Positions 43,832 to 52,117 of a stretch of DNA of 54,223 nt are shown here, piece after piece; within the stretch, counting starts at the first letter, position 1, and every line of letters begins with the position of its first letter. This stretch comes from Armatimonadota bacterium (GTDB taxonomy: Bacteria > Armatimonadota > Fimbriimonadia > Fimbriimonadales > GBS-DC): contig JABWCR010000021.1 of assembly GCA_013359125.1 (NCBI GenBank), positions 1 to 54,223 on the forward strand, written 5' to 3'. A program made the position numbers and the translations under genes. A model generated the notes under the pieces. It ran no database searches. It saw only the letters and a program-made list of their open reading frames with translations, and was not told where the DNA came from.

Positions 43832-46335
43832 TTGCAGCCTCCTCTCGTCCAGACGCGCTCGACGATGGCCGATGCTTCGGTCATCGCCTCTCGCATAGGA
43901 TTCGCCGTTGCGGGCAAGGCTCCCTCTGTCAGCCACTGCCAGTCGCGCGCTTCGGCCAGTTGGTCGTAGATCGCCCTGAGCCGGTGGTTCTCGGCGGATC
44001 GCTCGAGCACAGCCAGTTGCATGGTCAGTTCGATGTCGGCCATGCCGCCGTCGGCAAACTTAAGGTCGAGCCCCTTCTGCTTGCGCTCGCTCTTCATGCG
44101 AAGACGCAGTCGGTTCATTTCGGTACGGCTCTCGGGCGAGACAGGGCGGCTCATAAGCGCATTTTGGAGACGTTGGCCGTATCCGTGCGGATCGTCGCCG
44201 ATGATGCGCAGATTGACCGCGGCGAGGCGTTCCCACGGTTCGGCATGGCGGGCATAATACTCCTCGTAGTAGTCGATCGAGCGGATGAGGGCGCCCGAAC
44301 GGCCTTCGGGCCGGAGGCGGGAATCGATCGGTGGGATTTCGCCTTTCTCGACCGCTTCGTTGCAGAGTTGTAAAAACTTCTCGGCTGCGGCGCCGTTGTT
44401 GCCGATCAGAACGACGTCCCAGTCGCTGCCCAAGCCTGGTCTGCGAGCCCCCAGGCGTCCCATCGCCGCAATAGCGCTCTCATTGTCGAGACCGGCCTCG
44501 GTCTTTGCGGTCAACAGCACGGCATCGGCGAAGGATGTGAGTTCGAGAGCCAGTTGGCGGCGGTCGATGATGCCCCAGACGAAACGGGCGCCCGATCGCA
44601 GCCGTTCTCGGAAGGCGATTCGGCTCCAAGCACCCGGCTTGATCTCGAATCCGGTTCGGGCTTCCGTGTCGGCTGTCTGTTCGTCAAAGAGCGAGTCGAT
44701 CAATTCCGGTCGGCGCATGAGCATCGACCAGAGGCGCGGGATGGCTGCGAGTTCGGCCAATCGCGAAAGCGTCTGTGGGCTATCGCGAAACATGGCGAAC
44801 ATTTGTCCAGGGTTGGGCGTCGAGGCAGCCAACGATGCGAGACTTTTGAGCGCCAAATCAGGATCGACCGAGCGAGCACAGGCGGCAACGAGCTCGGATT
44901 TGATCTGCGCAAAAGTCTCGGCGGCCTCTGGAAAGGGCACCCCGTAACTGGTTTCCGAACCCATGGATTTAAGGGCTTGTTCCGCTCCGTTCTGATCTTT
45001 GAAGACTGCCAAGTCAAGCGAATCAGTGCGAGATTGGAGCGACTGCCCGCCATAGAAATGTCGCTCCAGGGCTTCTCGCGCGGAGTGGCGGCAGGCGTCC
45101 AATCTTTTTTCAAACGTCTCCGGCGCCCCCATAAGCTTAGCGATGCGCTTCCGTTCGTCGTTGGGCAACAGGTGGGTCTGATGCTCTTCCAACAATTGCA
45201 GGCGATGCTCCACATGGCGCAAAAAGCGGTAGGCGTCGGCAAGGCTTTTTGCTTCATCCGCCTCAAGGAAGCCGGCTTCGGCCAGGCGAGCCAGAGCGGC
45301 CAAGGTCGAACGGGTTTGGAGCCGAGGATTGCGTCCGCCGTGCGCCAGTTGGAGCAGTTGGGCTACAAATTCGATGTCGCGAATGCCGCCGCGTCCCAGT
45401 TTGATGTTCGTTTCGGTTTCGCCCGCTTTCTCGGTCTCCGATTCGGCGCGCCTCTTCATCGCTCTTATGGCTTCGAGCTCTTTTTCCTGCAGGCCCGCAC
45501 GGTAGGCGAACGCTCGCGCAAAGCGCTCGAAATCGCGCCCGGTCTCGGCGTTTCCTGCGCATCGTCTCGCCTTGATCAGCGCTTGTCGCTCCCAAGGCTC
45601 GGCCCAATGCTCGTAGTAGCTTCGAGTCGCCCCAAGGCTTCGCACCAGTCGTCCGAAACGCCCCTCGGGCCGCAGTCGCATGTCGGTGCGGTAGAGAATG
45701 CCGCGCCGCATCTGGCCCGACAGCGCTCGGATCAGCGCTTCGGCGACCTTTAAGTCGTTCGGCGCCGGTTCGTCTTTAGTCAGCATCACCAAGTCGATGT
45801 CCGAACTGTAGTTCAGCTCGCGGCCGCCCAACTTGCCAAAGGCGATTATGCAGACCTGGCTTGGCGCTACAAAGTTGTGCGCGATGTCCAAAGCGGCTTG
45901 GACAACGGCGTCGGCCAGATCGGACAGCCGCTCGACCGTGTCGGTCAGTTCGATGCGATCCAGGCAATCCAGCGCAGCGATGGCGAGGAAGTCTCGCCTC
46001 TTCATCCAGCGCAAGCGATCCAGCGCGGCCTCTAACGTCGGCGCCCCCTGCCAAGCGCGGTCGGCCTCTTCTTGATAGTTCGGTCTGCGGTCGAATCCCG
46101 ATTCAAGCAGGATGCCCGCCAATTCCGGCTCCGTTCGCAGGACGTTCGACAGGCTTTGACTGGCGGCGAAGATCGCCATGAGCGGCTTTATGGCATCGGG
46201 ATGCTCCTCGATGCTCCTTAAGTAGGGCGACGGGGATTGGAACGCGTCAACCCAGGCGTTGAAGTTTGCCAGAGCGCGCTCGGGGTCCGCCGTCTGGTCG
46301 GCCGCATGGGACACGACCGCCGACAGCGAGGCCAT
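43828..46335 (-). CDS. glnE: Glutamine synthetase adenylyltransferase/deadenylylase GlnE
   Basis: 835 residues, shorter than the roughly 950 of enterobacterial GlnE. Two nucleotidyltransferase domains are present: the N-terminal one has AFGKLGGRELNYSSDIDLVML (deadenylylase type), followed by LRPEGRFGRLVRS and the LGRGGIRDIEFVAQLLQL motif. The C-terminal one has AMGRLGARRPGLGSDWDVVLI, SRLRPEGRSGALIRS and DGGMADIELTMQL. Metal-binding D-x-D pairs survive in both. It tunes glutamine synthetase in response to nitrogen. The TAATG junction shows tight coupling to the dehydrogenase gene upstream. Confidence 0.93.
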   Translation of the reverse strand: MASLSAVVSHAADQTADPERALANFNAWVDAFQSPSPYLRSIEEHPDAIKPLMAIFAASQSLSNVLRTEPELAGILLESGFDRRPNYQEEADRAWQGAPTLEAALDRLRWMKRRDFLAIAALDCLDRIELTDTVERLSDLADAVVQAALDIAHNFVAPSQVCIIAFGKLGGRELNYSSDIDLVMLTKDEPAPNDLKVAEALIRALSGQMRRGILYRTDMRLRPEGRFGRLVRSLGATRSYYEHWAEPWERQALIKARRCAGNAETGRDFERFARAFAYRAGLQEKELEAIRAMKRRAESETEKAGETETNIKLGRGGIRDIEFVAQLLQLAHGGRNPRLQTRSTLAALARLAEAGFLEADEAKSLADAYRFLRHVEHRLQLLEEHQTHLLPNDERKRIAKLMGAPETFEKRLDACRHSAREALERHFYGGQSLQSRTDSLDLAVFKDQNGAEQALKSMGSETSYGVPFPEAAETFAQIKSELVAACARSVDPDLALKSLASLAASTPNPGQMFAMFRDSPQTLSRLAELAAIPRLWSMLMRRPELIDSLFDEQTADTEARTGFEIKPGAWSRIAFRERLRSGARFVWGIIDRRQLALELTSFADAVLLTAKTEAGLDNESAIAAMGRLGARRPGLGSDWDVVLIGNNGAAAEKFLQLCNEAVEKGEIPPIDSRLRPEGRSGALIRSIDYYEEYYARHAEPWERLAAVNLRIIGDDPHGYGQRLQNALMSRPVSPESRTEMNRLRLRMKSERKQKGLDLKFADGGMADIELTMQLAVLERSAENHRLRAIYDQLAEARDWQWLTEGALPATANPMREAMTEASAIVERVWTRGGCK

Positions 46336-47408
46336 TACGACTGCAGGACGCGGATGATCTCGTCGGCCATCTCGCTGGTGCCCACGGCAGTCGGATCGTT
46401 TCGATCGGCCTTCATATCGTATGTTACGCGCTTGCCCTCGCGGATGACTTGGGCGACGGCAGATTCGAGGCGATTGGCGGCGCTCTCTTCGCCTAGGTGT
46501 TTCAGCATCAACATTCCAGAGAGGATGACGGCGGTCGGGTTGACCTTGTTCTGGCCTTTATATTTGGGCGCCGAGCCGTGCACGGCCTCAAAGAGCGCTG
46601 TGTCGTCGCCAAAGTTTGCTCCAGGCGCGACGCCCAATCCACCCACCAGCCCGGCGCAAAGGTCGGAGAGAATATCGCCATAGAGGTTGGGCAGGGCGAT
46701 CACGTCGAACTCTTCGGGGCGCATCACCAATTGCATACAGATCGCGTCGATCAGTCGCTCTTCGTACTCGATCTGGCCTTTGTAAGCCTCGGCGGCGTCG
46801 CGAGCGGCCTGGAAGAAGAGGCCGTCCGTAAACTTCATGATGTTGGCCTTGGAGACTGCGGTTACCTTGCGTCGATTGTTGGCAACAGCATAATCAAAGG
46901 CGAACTTGACGATGCGATAGGCACCCTCGTAGGAGATTGGCTTGATGGAGATGGCGGCGCCTTCTCGAATCTTGCCCTTGCCCATCGCAACGATCTGATC
47001 GGCTTCGGGCGTATTGCGGTCGAACTCAACCCCGGCGTAGAGGTCCTCGGTGTTTTCGCGGACGATGACCAGGTCCACGTCGCTGTATCGGCTCCGTACT
47101 CCTGGGTAGCTTTTGCAGGGCCGCAAGCAGGCAAACAGTCCAAGTTCTTGGCGAAGCGCGACGTTGACGGAGCGGAATCCCGAGCCGATGGGGGTGGTGA
47201 TGGGGCCTTTGAGCGCGACCTTGCGCTCGCGGATCGATTCTAAAACGCGGGGCGGCAACGGCGTGCCGTATTTGGCCATGGCGTCCTCGCCCGCTTCGAC
47301 CTCGTCCCATTCTATATCGACGCCGGTGGCGGCCATCACTCTTTTGGTCGCTTCGACGATTTCTGGCCCGGTGCCGTCCCCTGTGATCAACGTTGCCTGA
47401 TAGCTCAA
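46335..47408 (-). CDS. Isocitrate dehydrogenase, NAD-type (isocitrate/isopropylmalate family)
   Basis: 357 residues of the beta-decarboxylating dehydrogenase family. [15 protein letters not shown] start, [31 protein letters not shown] with the isocitrate-binding Ser and Asn, [16 protein letters not shown], then the Mg site [12 protein letters not shown] and [12 protein letters not shown]. The [16 protein letters not shown] run fits isocitrate rather than isopropylmalate dehydrogenase. TTG start with CGGAGG eight bases upstream. Directly coupled to glnE, linking 2-oxoglutarate supply with nitrogen control. Confidence 0.9.
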   Translation of the reverse strand: MSYQATLITGDGTGPEIVEATKRVMAATGVDIEWDEVEAGEDAMAKYGTPLPPRVLESIRERKVALKGPITTPIGSGFRSVNVALRQELGLFACLRPCKSYPGVRSRYSDVDLVIVRENTEDLYAGVEFDRNTPEADQIVAMGKGKIREGAAISIKPISYEGAYRIVKFAFDYAVANNRRKVTAVSKANIMKFTDGLFFQAARDAAEAYKGQIEYEERLIDAICMQLVMRPEEFDVIALPNLYGDILSDLCAGLVGGLGVAPGANFGDDTALFEAVHGSAPKYKGQNKVNPTAVILSGMLMLKHLGEESAANRLESAVAQVIREGKRVTYDMKADRNDPTAVGTSEMADEIIRVLQS

Positions 47409-47443
47409 AATTGCGCCTCCGTGAAGGTGAATTGCGGTTAGGG

Positions 47444-47449
47444 ATTCTA
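47444..47449 (-). promoter_or_regulatory. TAGAAT overlapping the wecB stop codon, before the isocitrate dehydrogenase gene
   Basis: The complement reads TAGAAT, its TAG being the epimerase gene's stop. The next gene starts 35 bases downstream with its own CGGAGG, so an internal promoter is plausible. Confidence 0.35.
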
Positions 47450-48544
47450 CCTGAGGACGGTATCGGCGATGCGTTTGGCCGCCTGCCCGTCGCCATAGGG
47501 ATTGACGGCCCGGGCCATGGCGGCATAGGCGTCGCTGTCAGTCAGCAAGCGCTTTGCCTCCTGGACGATCCGTTCGGTGTCGGTTCCGACCAACTTGGCC
47601 ACGCCCGCCTCTACGCCTTCTGGGCGTTCGGTCGTCTCGCGCATTACGAGAACGGGCACGCCGAAACTGGGCGCTTCTTCTTGCACGCCGCCGCTGTCTG
47701 TCAGGATGAGGTCGGCGCGTTTCATAATTTGGGTAAAAGGAGCGTATTCTGCGGGTTCTGTCAGGACGACACGATCCATGCCTTCCAGTCGACTTTTAAG
47801 CGCCTCGCGCACGGTCGGGTTGCGATGCATCGGGACAAAGACGAGCAGGTCGTCGAACTGTGTTGAAAGTTGTGCTACAGCGTCCGCGATTCTCGCCATC
47901 GGTTCGCCCCAGTTTTCTCGCCGGTGGGCGGTTACCAATAACAGACGCCCCGGCCAATCGATGGCGCGGTTCTGCTCGTCGTCCATCTTGCAGGGTTGCC
48001 GAGCAATCCAGAGGGCAGCGTCGATACCCGTGTTGCCCGTTACCCAAATCTGGTCGTCGTTAACGCCCTCGTTCAGCAGATTTTGTCGCGCCAATCGGGT
48101 TGGCGCAAAGTGCAGATCGGCGGTCAGACCGGTCATCAGTCGGTTCATCTCTTCGGGGAACGGGTCGCGCTTATTGCCTGTGCGCAGTCCGGCTTCTACG
48201 TGGCCAAAGGTCGTTTGGCGATAGAAAGCGGCGAGGGAAGCCGCAAAAGTGGTGGTCGTGTCTCCTTGAGCCAGCACGATGTCCGGCTGGTGTTCGGCGA
48301 TGGCTTGATCGATTCCCTCCAAGGCGCGGCAGGCGGTTTGGGCGAGCGTCTGACCGTGCTGCATGATGTTCAGGTCGATGTCGGGCTTTATGCGGAACAT
48401 CGTCATCACCTGGTCGAGCATTTCGCGGTGCTGTCCGGTGGAGAGGCAAATGGTCTGAACGCCTGGGCGCGATTGGAGTTCGAGGATGACCGGCGCCATT
48501 TTGATCGCGTCGGGACGAGTGCCGAAGACAGCCAAAACCTTCAC
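47447..48544 (-). CDS. wecB: UDP-N-acetylglucosamine 2-epimerase (non-hydrolysing)
   Basis: 365 residues of the GT-B-like epimerase. [20 protein letters not shown] start, [57 protein letters not shown], and the C-terminal [29 protein letters not shown]. It interconverts UDP-GlcNAc and UDP-ManNAc for surface polysaccharide. It lies 3 bases after the WecA-like transferase gene, so both serve the same glycan. Confidence 0.96.
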   Translation of the reverse strand: MKVLAVFGTRPDAIKMAPVILELQSRPGVQTICLSTGQHREMLDQVMTMFRIKPDIDLNIMQHGQTLAQTACRALEGIDQAIAEHQPDIVLAQGDTTTTFAASLAAFYRQTTFGHVEAGLRTGNKRDPFPEEMNRLMTGLTADLHFAPTRLARQNLLNEGVNDDQIWVTGNTGIDAALWIARQPCKMDDEQNRAIDWPGRLLLVTAHRRENWGEPMARIADAVAQLSTQFDDLLVFVPMHRNPTVREALKSRLEGMDRVVLTEPAEYAPFTQIMKRADLILTDSGGVQEEAPSFGVPVLVMRETTERPEGVEAGVAKLVGTDTERIVQEAKRLLTDSDAYAAMARAVNPYGDGQAAKRIADTVLR

Positions 48545-48547
48545 GAA

Positions 48548-49570
48548 CTATCCTCTCCTCGTCAGCAGCAGCGCCAAAGCGCCAAATGCCGCTGCGACGG
48601 CGTAAAGCACGATCACGGCTTGGCGCTGGTTGAGGCCGCGTTCCAACAATTGATGGTGGATGTGCCGCTTGTCGGCCTGTGCTATCGGCTGGCCGCTCAA
48701 GGCCCTTCGCACCACGACGACCGCCGCATCCAAGAGGGGCAGCCCGAAGACAAGCACCGGCACCAGGATAGAGAAGGCCGCTGCTGCTTTGAACGCGCCC
48801 AATATGGAGAGGCTGGCCAGCATGAAACCCAAGAATTGCGCGCCGCCCGTGCCCATAAAGACGGTCGCTGGATTGAAATTGTGGCGCAGAAAGCCGGCTG
48901 CCGATCCGGTGATCGCCGCCGCCGCGATCGCGATCAGCCAATGGGGATAGGGCTGATTGGTGGCGTTGGCCGTCTGAAGCGCCAACAGCGCAAGGGTCAT
49001 GCCGGCAATGGCGCCCACGCCTGCCGCCAATCCGTCGATGCCGTCGATCGTGTCCATCGTCTTGCTGACGACGAAGATCCAGATGGCAGTAACGGGCACG
49101 GCCAGCCAGCCCAAGGGAACATAGCGACTGGCGTCAAATCCGCCCGAGGTCGATTGGGCGAACGGGTTGGTAAAGCCGACGATTTGAACGCCAAAAATCT
49201 GGACTAAAAGTCCGGCAAGGAGCAGAAAGCCCGCCTGCACCTTGGGCGAGAGGTTGGCGCGGTCGTCCAGCAGTCCCATTGCCAAGACAAGGCCGCCGAC
49301 CGCAACGATGCCGATAACGGGCAGAGCGCGATCCAAGAAGACGACCAGCGAAGGCGCCAACAGCGACAGCCGCCCCAACCCAAACGCGATGGCGATCAGC
49401 GCTCCGAGATAGATGGCAATGCCGCCCCACAAAGGCGTGGGCGATTTGTGCACTCGGCGGGGGTCGGGGATCGCCAAGACGCCTTTGCGTCTGGCCAGTT
49501 CTCGCGCCCAGGGAGTCAGCCAATAGGTCGAGACGAGCGCGATAAGAAAGACCGCGAAGATGGTTTTCAT
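48548..49570 (-). CDS. MraY/WecA-family undecaprenyl-phosphate sugar-1-phosphate transferase
   Basis: 340 residues with about ten membrane helices. Catalytic motifs are LAMGLLDDRANLSPK, TMDTIDGIDGLAAGV (family N/DxxDGxDGLAxG) and the cytosolic ADKRHIHHQLLERG. It starts lipid-linked glycan synthesis by moving a HexNAc-1-phosphate to undecaprenyl phosphate. The HIHHQLL motif and the wecB neighbour favour the WecA/TagO type over MraY. ATGA overlap with the deaminase gene. Confidence 0.93.
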   Translation of the reverse strand: MKTIFAVFLIALVSTYWLTPWARELARRKGVLAIPDPRRVHKSPTPLWGGIAIYLGALIAIAFGLGRLSLLAPSLVVFLDRALPVIGIVAVGGLVLAMGLLDDRANLSPKVQAGFLLLAGLLVQIFGVQIVGFTNPFAQSTSGGFDASRYVPLGWLAVPVTAIWIFVVSKTMDTIDGIDGLAAGVGAIAGMTLALLALQTANATNQPYPHWLIAIAAAAITGSAAGFLRHNFNPATVFMGTGGAQFLGFMLASLSILGAFKAAAAFSILVPVLVFGLPLLDAAVVVVRRALSGQPIAQADKRHIHHQLLERGLNQRQAVIVLYAVAAAFGALALLLTRRG

Positions 49571-49992
49571 GCGTCGAGAAAGCGAACTAACTCAACTTGC
49601 GCCTGTCCAAAAAGTTCGAGCGCGAAATCGTCCGGGTAATCGCCCTCGAACACGACGCGGCGTATCCCCGCGTTGATGATCATCTTGGCGCAATGGTTGC
49701 ACGGCTGGCAGGTAACGTAGACGGTCGCGCCTTTGGTCGATACGCCGTTCAGCGCGCCCTGCAAAATCGCGTTTTGCTCGGCGTGGAGCGCGCGCAGGCA
49801 GTGCCCGTCCACCAGATGGCAGCCGATTTCGCTACAGTGCGGCAATCCGTGCGGCGCGCCGTTGTATCCGGTGGTCAGAATGCGCTTGTCCAACACGATC
49901 ACGGCGCCGACGCTGCGGCGGGGGCAAGTGGCACGGGTGGCGACCACCTTGGCGATCTGCATAAAGTAAGCGTCCCACGACGGTCGGGGCAT
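49567..49992 (-). CDS. dCMP/deoxycytidylate deaminase (ComEB family)
   Basis: 141 residues. Zinc-binding HAEQNAILQGA and VTCQPCNHCAKMIINAGI, plus SVGAVIVLDKRILTTGYNGAPHGLPHC at the start, are hallmarks of dCMP deaminases that feed dUMP for dTTP synthesis. No HD-type or kinase domain is attached. TAGAAT lies 8 bases upstream of the ATG. First gene of the deaminase-wecA-wecB unit that may run on to glnE. Confidence 0.94.
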   Translation of the reverse strand: MPRPSWDAYFMQIAKVVATRATCPRRSVGAVIVLDKRILTTGYNGAPHGLPHCSEIGCHLVDGHCLRALHAEQNAILQGALNGVSTKGATVYVTCQPCNHCAKMIINAGIRRVVFEGDYPDDFALELFGQAQVELVRFLDA

Positions 49993-50000
49993 CGATGGTG

Positions 50001-50006
50001 ATTCTA
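50001..50006 (-). promoter_or_regulatory. Putative -10 (TAGAAT) of the dCMP deaminase operon
   Basis: The complement of ATTCTA at 50001-50006 reads TAGAAT, 8 bases before the start codon, without an SD between. Confidence 0.45.
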
Positions 50007-50016
50007 CCAGGAGGCT

Positions 50017-50823
50017 TTATCCCGCGCGCCGTTGGCGCGCCGCCTTGAACTCGCTGGGACTAAGGCCGAACTTGGCACGAAAGGCCTTAGAAAAGTGGCT
50101 GAGACTGACGTAGCCGACCTCGATCGCCGATTCGGAGACCGTCGCTCGGCCCGATGCAAGCAACGACGCGGCCTTTTGGAGCCGGATCTCTGCGAGATAC
50201 TCCGACGGCGAACGGCCCAGAACCACGCGAAACAGCCTTTGGGTTTGGCGAGGGCTGAGGCAGATCGCCTGCGCCAAACTTTTGGAAGCGTTCGGATTGT
50301 CTAGGTGCTGGTGCAGAAAGGCGACCGCGCGATCGATCCTCTCATCGATCGGTTTGCGCTCGAAGCAGATAAAGGAGAGAATCTCTCTCAATTTGGCCTG
50401 ATAGAAGAGAGCCATCCCACCGACGTCCGGAGGCTCCAAAATCTGATCCACAATCGGCTTTAGAGCGGCGCCGTCGATGTTAAGCGCAGACCTTTCGTCA
50501 TCGCTGCGCTCAAGAAGTTCCGCTACGGTCGGGCACAGTTTGGCGCGGTCGGCCTCAGCCAGTCGTTGCAACAGTTGGGGATCGATCGAAACGATAAGGT
50601 GATGGTGAAAATAGGTCAGCCCGGCTTCGGCGCGCGCTCGCGGGCAGACCGGCATATCGGGGTCGGGCCGCCGGAGACTGATACAGATCTCGATCCAGTC
50701 GGGCGAGGGCGATAGATCGGTCGCGCGCAACGGATCGTCCGAGGAAAACCGCCTCTCATAGATGACAAAGCCGTCGTCCTGCGCGATGAGGCGCGAGCCG
50801 GGAATCAGAATCGCCTCTTCCAC
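50017..50823 (-). CDS. AraC-family transcriptional regulator
   Basis: 268 residues. The C-terminal AraC/XylS DNA-binding domain (about 165-265) has two helix-turn-helix units: LAQAICLSPRQTQRLFRVVLGRSPSEYLAEIRL and VSESAIEVGYVSLSHFSKAFRAKFGLSPSEF. The N-terminal part is an unassigned sensor domain with a cupin-like strand pattern. GTG start with a TAGAAT 6 bases upstream. It is divergent from a thioesterase gene and their promoters overlap, so regulation of that gene is a natural guess. Confidence 0.92.
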   Translation of the reverse strand: MEEAILIPGSRLIAQDDGFVIYERRFSSDDPLRATDLSPSPDWIEICISLRRPDPDMPVCPRARAEAGLTYFHHHLIVSIDPQLLQRLAEADRAKLCPTVAELLERSDDERSALNIDGAALKPIVDQILEPPDVGGMALFYQAKLREILSFICFERKPIDERIDRAVAFLHQHLDNPNASKSLAQAICLSPRQTQRLFRVVLGRSPSEYLAEIRLQKAASLLASGRATVSESAIEVGYVSLSHFSKAFRAKFGLSPSEFKAARQRRAG

Positions 50824-50829
50824 GCTCCG

Positions 50830-50851
50830 ATTCTACCCGGCGGAGTAGAAT
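50830..50851. promoter_or_regulatory. Overlapping divergent leaderless promoters (AraC-like / PaaI-like)
   Basis: ATTCTA (50830-50835; TAGAAT on the minus strand) sits 6 bases from GTG 50823, and TAGAAT (50846-50851) sits 6 bases from ATG 50858. Expected start points are about 35 bp apart, so the -35 region of each lies over or beyond the other's -10 and the two polymerases should exclude each other. Confidence 0.5.
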
Positions 50852-50857
50852 ATCGGC

Positions 50858-51322
50858 ATGAACTCTATGAGCCTGCAAGAGACCTACGCCCCTACCAGCA
50901 TCTGCTTTGGATGCGGCCCCGCCAACGAAAAAGGCCTGCACATCCGCTCCTTTTTGGCGGACGGCGAGTATGTCTCCGATTGGACGCCGGAGAAGCATCA
51001 CGAGGCGTTTCCTGGGGTGCTGAACGGCGGGATCATCGGCGCGCTTTTGGACTGCCACTCGAACTGGGCGGCGGCACACCATCTGATGGTGCGGACGGGC
51101 GCCGATCACCCTCTTTGCACGGTTACGGCCGAGTTTCATGTAAAACTGACCCGCCCGACGCCGACGGATGGGTCTGTTCATCTGACCGCACGGATCGCAG
51201 AGTCGAGCGACGAGCGAGCGACGGTCGATGCTGAATTGATCGCTGGCGGTAAAGTGTGCGCGACCTGTCGCGGGGTCTTTGTAGCGGTCAAACCCGGCCA
51301 TCCGGCCTACTATCGCTGGTAA
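50858..51322 (+). CDS. PaaI-type hotdog thioesterase
   Basis: 154 residues with the hotdog fold. The helix segment HHEAFPGVLNGGIIGALLDCHSNWAAAHHL carries the family's hydrophobic hairpin and catalytic Asn/Asp region; TVTAEFHVKLTRPTPTDG and VCATCRGVFVAV are the usual strands. ICFGCGPANEKGLHI at the start (CFGCG..N..GL) is common in this subgroup. It would hydrolyse acyl-CoA; the acyl group is unknown. Possibly regulated by the divergent AraC protein. Confidence 0.88.
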   Translation: MNSMSLQETYAPTSICFGCGPANEKGLHIRSFLADGEYVSDWTPEKHHEAFPGVLNGGIIGALLDCHSNWAAAHHLMVRTGADHPLCTVTAEFHVKLTRPTPTDGSVHLTARIAESSDERATVDAELIAGGKVCATCRGVFVAVKPGHPAYYRW

Positions 51323-51331
51323 ACAACGGAT

Positions 51332-52036
51332 CTATCGCGATAGGTAGACTTCATCGACCATGGTGCGGATTTTGCCATCGTAGGCTTGGTAGTAAACGGT
51401 CTTCGGTCCGGCGCCTTCGCTCAGTTCCCATTCCATTTCTGGCTGATAGGGCATCCAGGGCGAGTAGTTTTTGCCATCGTTGCTCAGGCGGACCCAATTG
51501 ACGCGGTTTTGGCCGTGCAGATAGAGCGCTACCCGGCGCGAACGGACTATCGGCGAGTCGTTTTCGATGACGATCGGGTAGACGCCGCTGCGGGCGCCGC
51601 AGTCCAGCACCCAATATCGCCCAGATCGTCCGGCGCCCATCTCGCGCAGACTCGGGCTGAGCAAGGTGGCTCGATGTCCCTCGCTTTCCAGCCATGCTTT
51701 CACCGCGTCGCGAGCGTCTTCGTGTCCTAGGGCGCAGTTCTCCCATATTGCGGCGGGGTATCCGCTCTCGGCAGCTCGCTCGCTGGGTCCATGGCCTTCT
51801 GGAGCGCAGTGATCAAAATAGCCTCGGGCAGCCATATCGTCCGCATGGGATTGGGCTGCCAAAGCTAATCGCGGTTCGATTTTGAGCGGCGGAAGGCCGA
51901 ACTCTCGGCGCGCCTGGTTGACGCTGAGCGCTACCTCGTGGGCAGGAGAGAGAGCAACGGGCGCGGCCGGCGTCGTGCCGGCCCCAACCAGCAATGTGGG
52001 CGTTAGCGCCCATGCGAGAAGAGTGCGCAATGCCAT
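51332..52036 (-). CDS. Secreted CAP/SCP-domain protein with a C-terminal beta domain
   Basis: 234 residues. Signal peptide MALRTLLAWALTPTLLVGAG. The CAP domain (about 30-150) has SVNQARREFGLPPL, AQSHADDMAARGYFDHCAPEGHGPSERA, IWENCAL and WLESEGHRATLLSPSLREMGAG, keeping the His/Glu cavity residues. The tail (about 155-234; VALYLHGQNRVNWVRLSNDGKNYSPWMPYQ, then GPKTVYYQAYD) looks like a small Ig/Fn3-type domain. CAP proteins are often extracellular; their bacterial role is unclear. The stop is 9 bases from the convergent thioesterase stop. Confidence 0.88.
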   Translation of the reverse strand: MALRTLLAWALTPTLLVGAGTTPAAPVALSPAHEVALSVNQARREFGLPPLKIEPRLALAAQSHADDMAARGYFDHCAPEGHGPSERAAESGYPAAIWENCALGHEDARDAVKAWLESEGHRATLLSPSLREMGAGRSGRYWVLDCGARSGVYPIVIENDSPIVRSRRVALYLHGQNRVNWVRLSNDGKNYSPWMPYQPEMEWELSEGAGPKTVYYQAYDGKIRTMVDEVYLSR

Positions 52037-52117
52037 AGGCAAAATAAGCTCGGCGGCCACAGCAATATTGTCGGCCACCAAAGCGAGACGCCATAGTATA
52101 GCCCAGATTTGAACGAT

